Assembly: GCA_965227875.1 (NCBI GenBank)
Contig: OZ245783.1
Location: 4,898,001 to 4,962,000, forward strand
DNA: 64,000 bases
Reading direction: 5' to 3'
Origin: G965227875 sp965227875
GTDB lineage: Bacteria > Pseudomonadota > Alphaproteobacteria > Rhizobiales > JAJFHC01
Part shown: positions 45,004 through 61,418 of the stretch, piece by piece
How positions within the stretch are numbered: the first letter of the stretch is position 1
How the letters are laid out: every line of letters begins with the position of its first letter
Translations under genes and position numbers: made by a program
The notes under the pieces: model-generated
Database searches by the model: none
What the model was told of the DNA's origin: nothing
The model's input: the letters and a program-made list of their open reading frames with translations, nothing else

Positions 45004-45390
45004 CTACTGGATGTAGGGATTCTGGCAGCCGTAGCGCACCGAACAGCCGCGGGAACTCATGGCGCTCAGCCCGTCGGCCATGGCCGCCGCGGTCTTGTCA
45101 TCCCCCGCGAGCGCCTTGGCCTTGGCGATCAGGTCGGAGGTCGCCGTCCCCTCGCCCGCCAGACCGACGACATCGTCAGACAGTCCCTGGCGAAGCCTCA
45201 CGGCGGCCATGAGCAATACGGGGTCCTGACGCGCTTCTCCGAGAGCCGCGAGCTTGTTCGCCAGAACAAGCTGTTCCATGGCGGCTGGTGACAAGAGCGG
45301 TGCATCCTGCGCATGGGCCGACGTGGACATGGTGAACATGGCAATTCCGGCAACCGCCGCCGCAGCGGCGGATCTTGCGAATGGTTTCAT
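45004..45390 (-). CDS. Small secreted protein of unknown function
   Basis: 128 aa. A clear signal peptide, about 1-30, ends AHAQDA with a likely cut after AHA. The mature part is about 98 residues, mostly helical (LVLANKLAALGEARQDPVLLMAAVRLRQGL) and ends with two cysteines in GCSVRYGCQNPYIQ, which may form a disulfide. No domain recognised. It is inserted between rpoC and rpsL, which are normally neighbours. It has its own predicted promoter with an exact CRP-type site, unlike the surrounding housekeeping genes. The longer in-frame start at 45447 is upstream of the signal peptide and is rejected. Confidence 0.75.
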   Translation of the reverse strand: MKPFARSAAAAAVAGIAMFTMSTSAHAQDAPLLSPAAMEQLVLANKLAALGEARQDPVLLMAAVRLRQGLSDDVVGLAGEGTATSDLIAKAKALAGDDKTAAAMADGLSAMSSRGCSVRYGCQNPYIQ

Positions 45391-45474
45391 TCCTGATTCT
45401 CTTTCTGTTTTCCGGTTTGGATATACCCCCGGGCAAAGGGCCGCCACCGGGCGGTCGTTGCCAGCGCCGAATCT

Positions 45475-45517
45475 ATCCTAGATGCACATCCGCATGAAGC
45501 ATGTGACGCAGGTCACA
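45475..45517 (-). promoter_or_regulatory. CRP/FNR-type site and promoter for the secreted-protein gene
   Basis: TGTGACGCAGGTCACA at 45502-45517 matches the CRP consensus TGTGA-N6-TCACA at all ten positions, and is flanked by A and T to give ATGTGA-N6-TCACAT. On the minus strand a -10-like TAGGAT lies at 45475-45480. With transcription starting near 45468, the site is centred at about -41.5, the class II activator position; no good -35 is present, as expected. Confidence 0.6.
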
Positions 45518-45532
45518 TAAGCAGGTCGCAAC

Positions 45533-45563
45533 AAAAAAGCCCCGCAGCGGCAAGCTGCGGGGC
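45533..45563 (-). terminator. Intrinsic terminator of the rpoBC operon
   Basis: On the minus strand a 10-bp perfect GC-rich stem (GCCCCGCAGC/GCTGCGGGGC) with a 5-nt loop is followed by six T residues. It lies about 30 nt after the rpoC stop. The best terminator in the window. Confidence 0.92.
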
Positions 45564-45593
45564 CTTGTCCTTGTACCGAAGCCGACGACGCGA

Positions 45594-49802
<4,209 letters not shown>

Positions 49803-49914
49803 GAGCAGCTCCTTTTCGGACGGCTTGCGCCGTCGGGTTTGGGGCATTCAGGCGCCCCGGTATCCTTTTGACCGGCCGGGCTGTCCGGCAGCCCGGCCGC
49901 AAGCGACGCCTTGA

Positions 49915-54003
<4,089 letters not shown>

Positions 54004-54122
54004 GTTCGCTCCTCGTAGGCTCGACGACGGCTTGCTTCAGGCTCCGCGAAGCCGGATACTCAAGAAAACCGTTGTACTTGCACTGGTTACACGATCCCGC
54101 GCCACTCACCGGGCGCGGAGGT

Positions 54123-54150
54123 CGGGGAAAGCGCAACAGCGCTTTCCCCG
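54123..54150 (-). promoter_or_regulatory. 12-bp hairpin between rplL and rpoB
   Basis: A perfect 12-bp stem (CGGGGAAAGCGC/GCGCTTTCCCCG) with loop AACA, 19 nt after the rplL stop on the minus strand. No T-run, so not an ordinary terminator. In E. coli the same interval holds an attenuator and an RNase III site that set the ratio of ribosomal protein to polymerase; this hairpin is in the right place for such a role. Confidence 0.6.
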
Positions 54151-54168
54151 CAAGAGACCCTGAGGTCC

Positions 54169-54546
54169 TTATTTCAGCTCGACAGTGGCACCGGCCGCTT
54201 CGAGCTTTTCCTTCATTTCGTTGGCTTCGTCCTTGGAGACGTCCGCCTTGACTTCGGAAGGTGCGCCTTCCACCAGGTCCTTGGCTTCCTTCAGGCCAAG
54301 ACCGGTGATCGCGCGGACTTCCTTGATCACGTTGATCTTCTTGTCGCCGACGGAGGCCAGGACGACCGAGAAGGAGTCCTTTTCCTCTTCGGCGGCAGCG
54401 TCGCCGCCTGCTGCGGCCACACCGGCAACAGCAACCGGAGCGGCTGCGGAGACGCCCCATTTTTCTTCCAGCATCTTGGAAAGCTCGGCGGCTTCCAGGA
54501 CCGTCAGGCCGGAAAGGTCTTCAGCAATTTTTTCAAGATCAGCCAT
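54169..54546 (-). CDS. rplL: 50S ribosomal protein L7/L12
   Basis: 125 aa. N-terminal dimerisation domain (LSGLTVLEAAELSKMLEEKW), alanine-rich hinge, and C-terminal factor-binding domain (KINVIKEVRAITGLGLKEAK). Recruits translation GTPases. Normal length; 51 bp after rplJ. Confidence 0.98.
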   Translation of the reverse strand: MADLEKIAEDLSGLTVLEAAELSKMLEEKWGVSAAAPVAVAGVAAAGGDAAAEEEKDSFSVVLASVGDKKINVIKEVRAITGLGLKEAKDLVEGAPSEVKADVSKDEANEMKEKLEAAGATVELK

Positions 54547-54597
54547 TTGATTTCTCGTCTTTCAATCGGTTTGAACCAGTTTCACTCAATGCGGTCG

Positions 54598-55116
54598 TCA
54601 GGCCGCTTCGTCCTTGGAGGCGTAGGCGTTCATGACACGTGCCAGTTGGCCGGCCGGCGCCTGAAGCACGCCTGCGATGCGGGTGGCCGGCGTATTGATC
54701 ATGCCGACAAGTTTCGCACGCAGTTCGTCAAGCGACGGCAGGTCGGACAGTGCCTTCACACCTGCCGGGTCGAGAATGGTCGTGCCCATGACGCCGCCGA
54801 GAACCACGAGTTTCTCGTTCGACTTGGCAAAATCCATCACGACCTTGGGAGCGGCGACCGGATCGTCCGAGTAGGCGATGGCCGTCGGTCCCGTAAACAG
54901 CTCGGAAATTCCGGCTGCATCGGTACCTTCAAGAGCGAGTTTGACCAGACGGTTCTTCGCAACCTTCATGGCTGCGCCCGCCTCGGCCATACGGACCCGG
55001 AGATCTGTCATCTCCGCGACCGAAAGGCCGCTATAGTGGGTCACCACGATGACACCGGTGTTCGAGAACACCTGGTTCAGCGTCGTGACGAGCTCTGATT
55101 TCTGGGCTCTATCCAC
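54598..55116 (-). CDS. rplJ: 50S ribosomal protein L10
   Basis: 172 aa with GTG start (VDRAQKSELV, family MDRAQK), supported by GGAGAGAG upstream. The open stretch to 55260 is leader, not protein. Contains NTGVIVVTHYSGLSVAEM and the C-terminal helix QLARVMNAYASKDEA that binds L7/L12 dimers. Its complex with L12 usually represses translation from the leader. Confidence 0.97.
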   Translation of the reverse strand: MDRAQKSELVTTLNQVFSNTGVIVVTHYSGLSVAEMTDLRVRMAEAGAAMKVAKNRLVKLALEGTDAAGISELFTGPTAIAYSDDPVAAPKVVMDFAKSNEKLVVLGGVMGTTILDPAGVKALSDLPSLDELRAKLVGMINTPATRIAGVLQAPAGQLARVMNAYASKDEAA

Positions 55117-55454
55117 TTGCTCTCTCCGTTTGGGCGGCACTCGCGAAAGCACCGCCGTTGGCATCTGCCGGTCGAGCGACCACCTGTCTGGACAGGCCGC
55201 ACGCGCAACCGGCGCTCGAATGCCTGTCCTGCCGGCCGGAAAGAACGCCCCGGGCGGCAATTACGAGGTTCAAACCGAATTGAGCCCCCCGGTATCCGGG
55301 GTTCTTCGTTCGATCTGTCTCCCGTCTGTGCAGGCTTTGCGGATTAAGCCGCCTGGGCGGCGCCTGCAGTCTCGGACAGGTCGGAACCTGTCGGCACGGC
55401 CGGCAGGTCCCTGATCCGGAACGGCGCGGACGCCGCCCCGGAAACTGTGTGAAA
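55117..55454 (-). promoter_or_regulatory. 338-nt structured leader between rplA and rplJ
   Basis: No gene is supported. On the minus-strand transcript there are at least three hairpins: GACAGGT/ACCTGTC with a tetraloop (55375-55392), CCCCGG/CCGGGG with a 3-nt loop (55287-55301), and CCTGTC/GACAGG (55183-55196). None has a T-run. The arms of the first and third share the CTGTC/GACAG sequence and could pair with each other. This is where L10-(L12)4 binds its own mRNA in other bacteria, so a leader of that function is likely. Confidence 0.5.
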
Positions 55455-56156
55455 TCAGGCCTCGCTGTGGAGCGAAGACGGCTCGACCCGGACCCCGGGG
55501 CCCATCGTCGAACTCAGTGCGACCTTTTTCACGAACGTTCCCTTCGCACCCGAAGGTTTCGCCTTCTGGACAGCGTCCGCGAAAGCGCGGATGTTGCCTG
55601 CAAGCTGCTCCTCGGTGAAGCTCGCCTTGCCGACACCGGCATGGACGATCCCCGCCTTCTCGACACGGAACTCGACCGCGCCGCCCTTGGCGGCCTCGAC
55701 GGCCGCCTTGACGTCCGGCGTAACGGTTCCGACACGCGGGTTCGGCATCAGGCCGCGCGGCCCGAGAACCTTGCCCAGCCGGCCGACGAGCGGCATCATG
55801 TCCGGCGTCGCGATGCAGCGGTCGAAATCGATCGTCCCGCCCTGCACGGTTTCCACCAGTTCCTCGGCCCCGACGACGTCGGCACCGGCGGCTTTTGCCT
55901 CGTCCGCCTTGTCGCCGCGCGCGAACACCGCAACCCGGACGGAACGGCCGGAGCCGTTCGGCAGGTTGCACACGCCACGCACCATCTGGTCCGCATGCCT
56001 CGGGTCAACACCGAGGTTCATGGCGATCTCGATGGTCTCGTCGAACTTGGCGGACGCATTGGCCTTGATCGACTTGATGGCATCATCAAGCGAATAAAGC
56101 TCTTTGCGGTCAATGCTTTCACGAGCGTTCTTCAAACGTTTTCCAAGCTTCGCCAT
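55455..56156 (-). CDS. rplA: 50S ribosomal protein L1
   Basis: 233 aa. Contains MNLGVDPRHADQMVRGV and the KVLGPRGLMPNPRVGTVTPD loop. Forms the mobile L1 stalk and classically represses the rplKA operon by binding the leader. Starts 4 bp after rplK. Normal length. Confidence 0.98.
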   Translation of the reverse strand: MAKLGKRLKNARESIDRKELYSLDDAIKSIKANASAKFDETIEIAMNLGVDPRHADQMVRGVCNLPNGSGRSVRVAVFARGDKADEAKAAGADVVGAEELVETVQGGTIDFDRCIATPDMMPLVGRLGKVLGPRGLMPNPRVGTVTPDVKAAVEAAKGGAVEFRVEKAGIVHAGVGKASFTEEQLAGNIRAFADAVQKAKPSGAKGTFVKKVALSSTMGPGVRVEPSSLHSEA

Positions 56157-56160
56157 GATC

Positions 56161-56589
56161 TTACTCCGTCACCTCGAGGCCCATGGACCGTGCCGAACCG
56201 GCAATGATCTTGGCCGCGGCGTCGATATCGTTGGCGTTCAGGTCCTTCATCTTCGCGTCCGCGATTTCACGAACCTGCGCCATGGTCACCTTCCCGGCCA
56301 CGCTGCGGCCCGGCTCGCTTCCGCCCTTGTTCAGCTTCGCGGCCTTCTTCAGGTAGTAGGAAGCCGGCGGCGTCTTCGTGGCGAACGTGAACGACTTGTC
56401 CTGATAGATCGTGATGACCGTCGGGATCGGAGCGCCGTTGTCGAGTTCCTGCGTGGCGGCATTGAACGCCTTGCAGAATTCCATGATGTTGAGACCGCGC
56501 TGACCGAGCGCCGGCCCGATCGGCGGCGACGGAGATGCGGAACCTGCGGGCACCTGCAGTTTGAGATAGCCCTGGATTTTCTTAGCCAT
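56161..56589 (-). CDS. rplK: 50S ribosomal protein L11
   Basis: 142 aa. Begins MAKKIQGYLKLQVPAGSAS, followed by PPIGPALGQRGLNIMEFCK, the proline-rich thiostrepton-binding linker. C-terminal domain binds the 23S GTPase-associated region. Normal length. Confidence 0.98.
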   Translation of the reverse strand: MAKKIQGYLKLQVPAGSASPSPPIGPALGQRGLNIMEFCKAFNAATQELDNGAPIPTVITIYQDKSFTFATKTPPASYYLKKAAKLNKGGSEPGRSVAGKVTMAQVREIADAKMKDLNANDIDAAAKIIAGSARSMGLEVTE

Positions 56590-56685
56590 TTCTTTCCCCT
56601 GGTCCGAACGCGAACGCGATACGGAGCGAATTAGGGTTAGTGGTCCGGCGCAATGCCTCCCACCGACACGGACGGGACGTAAAGC

Positions 56686-57216
56686 CTAGAGCTTTTCGAC
56701 CTGCCCATACTCGAGCTCGACCGGGGTCGCCCGGCCGAAAATCGACACGGCCACCTTGAGCCGCGCCTTTTCTTCGTCGACTTCCTCGACGAAACCGTTG
56801 AACGAGGCGAAAGGACCGTCGGAAACGCGGACCTGCTCGCCGACGTCGAAAGTGATCGAGGGTTTTGGCCGCTCGATGCCTTCCTGCACCTGGTGCAGGA
56901 TCCGGTTGGCTTCCGCCTCCGAGATCGGAACGGGTTTGGCCTCGGTTCCGAGGAACCCGGTCACTTTCGGCGTGTTCTTGATCAGGTGATAGGCCTGATC
57001 CGTCATTTCCATCTTCACCAGCACGTAGCCGGGGAAGAACTTGCGTTCCGACTTGATCTTCCGGCCCCTGCGGACCTCGACGACCTCTTCCATCGGAACG
57101 AGGATTTCCTCGAACAGGTCTTCCAGACCCTTGGTCTCAGCCTGTTCCCTGATGGCTTCCGCCACCTTCTTCTCGAAGTTGGAATAGGCGTGAACGATAT
57201 ACCACCGCTTGCTCAT
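56686..57216 (-). CDS. nusG: Transcription termination/antitermination protein NusG
   Basis: 176 aa. NGN domain (WYIVHAYSNFEKKVAEAIRE, FFPGYVLVKMEM) and C-terminal KOW domain (VGEQVRVSDGPFASFNGFVE) that contacts Rho or S10. It starts 12 bp after secE; the 96-bp gap to rplK follows. Confidence 0.98.
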   Translation of the reverse strand: MSKRWYIVHAYSNFEKKVAEAIREQAETKGLEDLFEEILVPMEEVVEVRRGRKIKSERKFFPGYVLVKMEMTDQAYHLIKNTPKVTGFLGTEAKPVPISEAEANRILHQVQEGIERPKPSITFDVGEQVRVSDGPFASFNGFVEEVDEEKARLKVAVSIFGRATPVELEYGQVEKL

Positions 57217-57228
57217 ATCAGTTCGCCT

Positions 57229-57426
57229 CTAACTTCCGATACCCAGCGCCAGCCCGACGATCCAGCCGAGAATCTGGTCGGCGATCAGGAAAAAGACCGA
57301 CGCGAAAGCCACCATGATCAGGACCATGATCGTGGTCACGACCGTTTCCTTCCGGGTGGGCCAGGTGACCTTGCTGGTCTCTGCGCGCACCTGCTGGATG
57401 AATTCGAAGGGGTTGGTCTTTGCCAT
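57229..57426 (-). CDS. secE: Preprotein translocase subunit SecE
   Basis: 65 aa, single-helix form. Amphipathic helix NPFEFIQQVRAETSKVTWPT with conserved TWPTRKE, then one membrane segment. Third part of the SecYEG core with SecY at 29-30 kb. Located directly after tRNA-Trp, the standard order. Confidence 0.95.
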   Translation of the reverse strand: MAKTNPFEFIQQVRAETSKVTWPTRKETVVTTIMVLIMVAFASVFFLIADQILGWIVGLALGIGS

Positions 57427-57539
57427 GTCCTGTTGACCCTGTCCTGCGCGTTGCCGCGCACATTACTTTTGCTGTCCGGGCTGCGCCGCCGGCGTCGTTT
57501 CGCCGGCAACCCGCCCTGCCGAACATCGTCCGGAGACGA

Positions 57540-57615
57540 TGGCAGGAGTGGAGGGACTCGAACCCCCAACCCCCGGTTTTGGAGACCGGTGCTCTGCCAG
57601 TTGAGCTACACTCCT
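57540..57615 (-). tRNA. tRNA-Trp (anticodon CCA)
   Basis: 76 nt with encoded CCA. Acceptor AGGAGTG/CACTCCT, anticodon stem-loop CCGGT-CTCCAAA-ACCGG, T-arm GGGGGTTCGAGTCCCTC. Between tuf copy 2 and secE, as in many proteobacteria. Confidence 0.96.
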
Positions 57616-57658
57616 GCAGTCTGCAAGACGCGACTTTCGGCCTTTCGCGCCTTACACC

Positions 57659-57693
57659 AAAGGGTGCCCCGGCAAAATCGCCCGGCACCCTTC
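57659..57693 (-). terminator. Hairpin after tuf copy 2, possible terminator or processing site
   Basis: A 9-bp perfect stem (AAGGGTGCC/GGCACCCTT) with an inner irregular GC part, 28 nt after the tuf stop on the minus strand. Only TTT follows. It separates tuf from tRNA-Trp and may be a weak terminator or a nuclease entry for tRNA processing. Confidence 0.5.
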
Positions 57694-57720
57694 GGTTTCT
57701 TCGATCCGGCTGGTGCCGGA

Positions 57721-58911
<1,191 letters not shown>

Positions 58912-59058
58912 AGCCGTCGTCTTCCTTTAGGTTTTCTGCCGCCCTGAGCGGTCCCTGATCGTCCTGCCTGACCTGTCTCAGGCGTGTTGGGCAAAGCCCG
59001 GTTTCACTTTCTTCAACTTCCGGCCCGCGGCCGGTTCGTCCGGCCATCCGGCGTTCGC

Positions 59059-59132
59059 TGGAGCGGGTGAAGGGAATCGAACCCTCGTCGTCAGCTTGGA
59101 AGGCTGCTGCTCTACCATTGAGCTACACCCGC
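59059..59132 (-). tRNA. tRNA-Gly (anticodon TCC)
   Basis: 74 nt with encoded CCA. Acceptor GCGGGTG/CACCCGC, D-arm GCTCAATGGTAGAGC, anticodon loop CTTCCAA, T-arm AGGGTTCGATTCCCT. The first pair of the anticodon stem is a G/A mismatch. Between tRNA-Tyr and tuf copy 2. Confidence 0.95.
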
Positions 59133-59158
59133 TGAACTCCGCGCCGCCTTACGGAAAA

Positions 59159-59243
59159 TGGTGGAGGAGGTTGGATTCGAACCAACGTAGGCAAAGCCAA
59201 CGGGTTTACAGCCCGTCCCCTTTAACCACTCGGGCACTCCTCC
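59159..59243 (-). tRNA. tRNA-Tyr (anticodon GTA)
   Basis: 85 nt with encoded CCA and a class II long variable arm. Acceptor GGAGGAG/CTCCTCC, anticodon stem-loop ACGGG-CTGTAAA-CCCGT, T-arm GTTGGTTCGAATCCAAC. First gene of the tRNA-tuf-tRNA-secE transcription unit. Confidence 0.96.
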
Positions 59244-59314
59244 ATTTTCCGATTTCGGCCGAAATTTCACGCACGACTCGTCCCACGACCACCGGAGGTG
59301 ACTCGTGCGGGTGC

Positions 59315-59343
59315 TTTATGTGAAGGCAGCGTCGTCCTGTCAA
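59315..59343 (-). promoter_or_regulatory. Probable promoter of the tRNA-Tyr/tRNA-Gly/tuf unit
   Basis: Minus-strand -35 TTGACA (59338-59343, perfect), exact 17-bp spacer, -10 CATAAA (59315-59320), then a GC-rich discriminator (GCACCCGC). That is the layout of stringently controlled stable-RNA promoters. The start near 59308 lies 65 bp before the tRNA. Confidence 0.75.
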
Positions 59344-59460
59344 CCCGAAATAGCCATCGCAACGACATTTTATGTCCAACCGCAGAGTCTTAAGGCTGCA
59401 AACGGGAGCCACCGAAACCCGCGATTGATGCCGTGTGAGGTCGAGAATATAAGTCCTGTC

Positions 59461-60237
59461 ATGAAAACGAACAAGCCCGCCCGCAAAACCGCCAACAAGC
59501 ACCGCCCGCGCAACGAGGACCTGATCTACGGCGTCCACGCGGTCGAGGCGGCACTCGCCAATCCCCGCCGACGCCTTATCGAACTCCTGCACACCGACAA
59601 CGCGGCCCGTCATCCTTTCGTCGAGTCGCCGTCGCGTGACGTGAAGACCCGGCAGGTGTCGAGTGCCGAACTCTCGCGGCTCCTGCCCGCAGACGCCGTG
59701 CACCAGGGCCTCCTGCTGCGTGCCCACCACCTCGATGAACCAAGCCTGTCGGAGATTGCCGACGACGGAATCGTCGTGGTGCTCGACCAGATCACGGACC
59801 CGCACAACGTGGGTGCCATCCTGAGATCCTGTGCGGCCTACAACGTCGTCGCCGTCGTGACGACGGAACGCAACAGTCCGCCCCCGACCGGGGTGCTCGC
59901 CAAGGCGGCCTCGGGAGCGCTCGAATTCGTGCCCTATATTCGCACCGGGAACCTCGCGCGCGCCATGACCGAACTGGCAAAACGCGGCCGCTTCCTGGTC
60001 GGCCTCGACAGCGACGCGCCTGACCTCATCGGCCAGGGTCACCTCGACGGCAACGTCGCACTTGTGTTTGGCGCCGAGGGCCGCGGCCTGCGCAGGCTGA
60101 CGCGGGAAACCTGCGATGCATTCGTGCGGCTCGACGTCCCCGGTCCCATCAGGAGCCTCAACGTGTCCAACGCGGTGGCGATCTGCCTCGCCACGCTCCA
60201 CCACGCACGCTCTGCCACGTCACCGCAGGCGAAGTGA
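59461..60237 (+). CDS. rlmB: 23S rRNA 2'-O-methyltransferase RlmB (SpoU/TrmH family)
   Basis: 258 aa. N-terminal substrate-binding domain (LIYGVHAVEAAL) and SPOUT domain with motif 1 DQITDPHNVGAILRSC, motif 2 FGAEGRGLRRLTRE, and motif 3 RSLNVSNAVAICLATL that forms the SAM knot. Methylates G2251 in E. coli 23S rRNA. The ORF is open to 59305, but residues before MKTNK are not family-like. Divergent from tRNA-Tyr. Confidence 0.93.
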   Translation: MKTNKPARKTANKHRPRNEDLIYGVHAVEAALANPRRRLIELLHTDNAARHPFVESPSRDVKTRQVSSAELSRLLPADAVHQGLLLRAHHLDEPSLSEIADDGIVVVLDQITDPHNVGAILRSCAAYNVVAVVTTERNSPPPTGVLAKAASGALEFVPYIRTGNLARAMTELAKRGRFLVGLDSDAPDLIGQGHLDGNVALVFGAEGRGLRRLTRETCDAFVRLDVPGPIRSLNVSNAVAICLATLHHARSATSPQAK

Positions 60238-60255
60238 CGCCACTACCCTGCGACG

Positions 60256-60288
60256 CAAAACGGGCCGCCCCTTGAGGCGGCCCGGTTT
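60256..60288. terminator. Bidirectional intrinsic terminator between rlmB and the next gene
   Basis: A 9-bp perfect stem (CGGGCCGCC/GGCGGCCCG) with loop CCTTGA, flanked by AAAA on the left and GTTT on the right. It serves rlmB on the plus strand and the convergent secreted-protein gene on the minus strand, where TTTT follows the stem. Confidence 0.85.
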
Positions 60289-60318
60289 CGGCTTCGGTTC
60301 TTGGCGGGTCAGCCCGGA

Positions 60319-60687
60319 TTAACGGCCGCTTCCGCGCAGGCCATAACCGGGACGACCCCAGTAGTGGCCGTTGAACTGCCAGTTGTCACGGTTGCGATGG
60401 CGATAGTGACGGTTGCGCCTGTGCTTGCGCTTGTAACGGTAAGGCCGGTGATCGTAGTAGTGCGGGCGGCTGTAGCCGTAACCCAGACCAATGAACGGCA
60501 GAGACAGGTACACCCCTCCACCGCGGCGCCGGCGATGCCGGATTTCCTTGGTCAGTCCTTCGATCTCACCGCTGAACGCGAGGTTCTGTGCTGCGAGGCG
60601 GGGCGACGCTTCTGCCGAACCGGACGCCAGGCCCGTAACCGTGAAGGCCATGGCCAAGGCCGCGGCCGTTATGGCGAACTTCCTCAT
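60319..60687 (-). CDS. Secreted Tyr/Arg/His-rich small protein
   Basis: 122 aa. Signal peptide about 1-27 (MRKFAITAAALAMAF, ending AEAS). The mature protein has a short middle part, then a low-complexity region made mostly of Arg, His, Tyr and Gly (YGYSRPHYYDHRPYRYKRKH and what follows) with very high positive charge. No domain recognised. It might bind a negatively charged surface, such as LPS, or nucleic acid. Its start is divergent from the L,D-transpeptidase gene, with a repeat ATTGCGCA in the shared region. Confidence 0.75.
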   Translation of the reverse strand: MRKFAITAAALAMAFTVTGLASGSAEASPRLAAQNLAFSGEIEGLTKEIRHRRRRGGGVYLSLPFIGLGYGYSRPHYYDHRPYRYKRKHRRNRHYRHRNRDNWQFNGHYWGRPGYGLRGSGR

Positions 60688-60717
60688 TAGAGTATCCTTT
60701 CAACTTTCAGCCCCGAC

Positions 60718-60737
60718 ATTGCGCATCATATTGCGCA
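60718..60737. promoter_or_regulatory. Direct repeat ATTGCGCA in the divergent promoter region
   Basis: ATTGCGCA occurs at 60718-60725 and 60730-60737, with four bases between. On the minus strand a -10-like TATGAT (60725-60730) lies between the repeated cores. No good -35 is found. Possibly an operator controlling the Tyr/Arg-rich gene. Confidence 0.35.
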
Positions 60738-60923
60738 GACCGGCTGAACCGGACATGAACGAAACGCATCGCCGCCCGAAAAGATGCATTCCCGCGCGAT
60801 GCAAATCGGCAACACCTTCGAATTTGTTGGACACGATCACGCTTCTGTGATTGAGCGCAGCGATTCGCGCGGGCTAAGGTCGAATTGAGGCCACGATTTC
60901 AATGTATTGGCTGGGAGTTTGTC

Positions 60924-61349
60924 ATGAAGTTTCTGTTGGCGTTGTGTGTCGCACTGGCGTTCTTTGCGGCACAGCCCGCGAAAGCGGGGGCACGGGTGGT
61001 CGCGAAAATCGACCTGAGCGACCAGAGAATGCATGTGTACGTAAACGGCGTCCGCAGACATACATGGAAGGTTTCGACCGCACGACGCGGTTACCGTACG
61101 CCGATTGGCACTTTCCGTCCCAAGTGGCTGGCAAAAATGCATTATTCCAGCAAGTACAACAATTCCCCCATGCCGCATTCGATCTTCTTTCTCGGGGGAT
61201 ATGCGATCCACGGGACGAACTACATCAAGCGCCTGGGCCGGCCCGCTTCCCACGGCTGCGTGAGGCTTCATCCGTCAAACGCGCGGCGTCTCTTCTCGCT
61301 GGTGCGCAATCACGGCATGAAGAACTCGCGGATCGTCGTCACGCGTTGA
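60924..61349 (+). CDS. Minimal L,D-transpeptidase (YkuD domain)
   Basis: 141 aa. Signal peptide about 1-22 (AKAGA). Then a bare YkuD catalytic domain with H96 (AIHGTN), and SHGCVRL where C112 is the nucleophile, H110 and R114 complete the motif. It cross-links peptidoglycan (3-3) or attaches proteins to it. There is no LysM or peptidoglycan-binding domain. The start codon ATG 60924 follows GGGAG; the longer ORF start at 60885 is rejected. Confidence 0.92.
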   Translation: MKFLLALCVALAFFAAQPAKAGARVVAKIDLSDQRMHVYVNGVRRHTWKVSTARRGYRTPIGTFRPKWLAKMHYSSKYNNSPMPHSIFFLGGYAIHGTNYIKRLGRPASHGCVRLHPSNARRLFSLVRNHGMKNSRIVVTR

Positions 61350-61379
61350 TGCCGACCGAGGGTTGGGAGAAGACGACCG

Positions 61380-61403
61380 GCGGCGCTTGGGCGCCGCCCC
61401 TTT
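61380..61403 (+). terminator. Hairpin between the convergent L,D-transpeptidase and DUF992 genes
   Basis: An 8-bp perfect stem (GGCGGCGC/GCGCCGCC) with loop TTGG, followed on the plus strand by CCCTTT. The T-tract is short. It lies 30 nt after the transpeptidase stop. Confidence 0.45.
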
Positions 61404-61418
61404 CCCAGTTCCGCGAAA

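Noticed and set aside
54598..55260. L10 with a 48-residue N-terminal extension
   Set aside because: The family starts with (M/V)DRAQK. The GTG at 55116 has a good ribosome site, and the upstream part is leader RNA.
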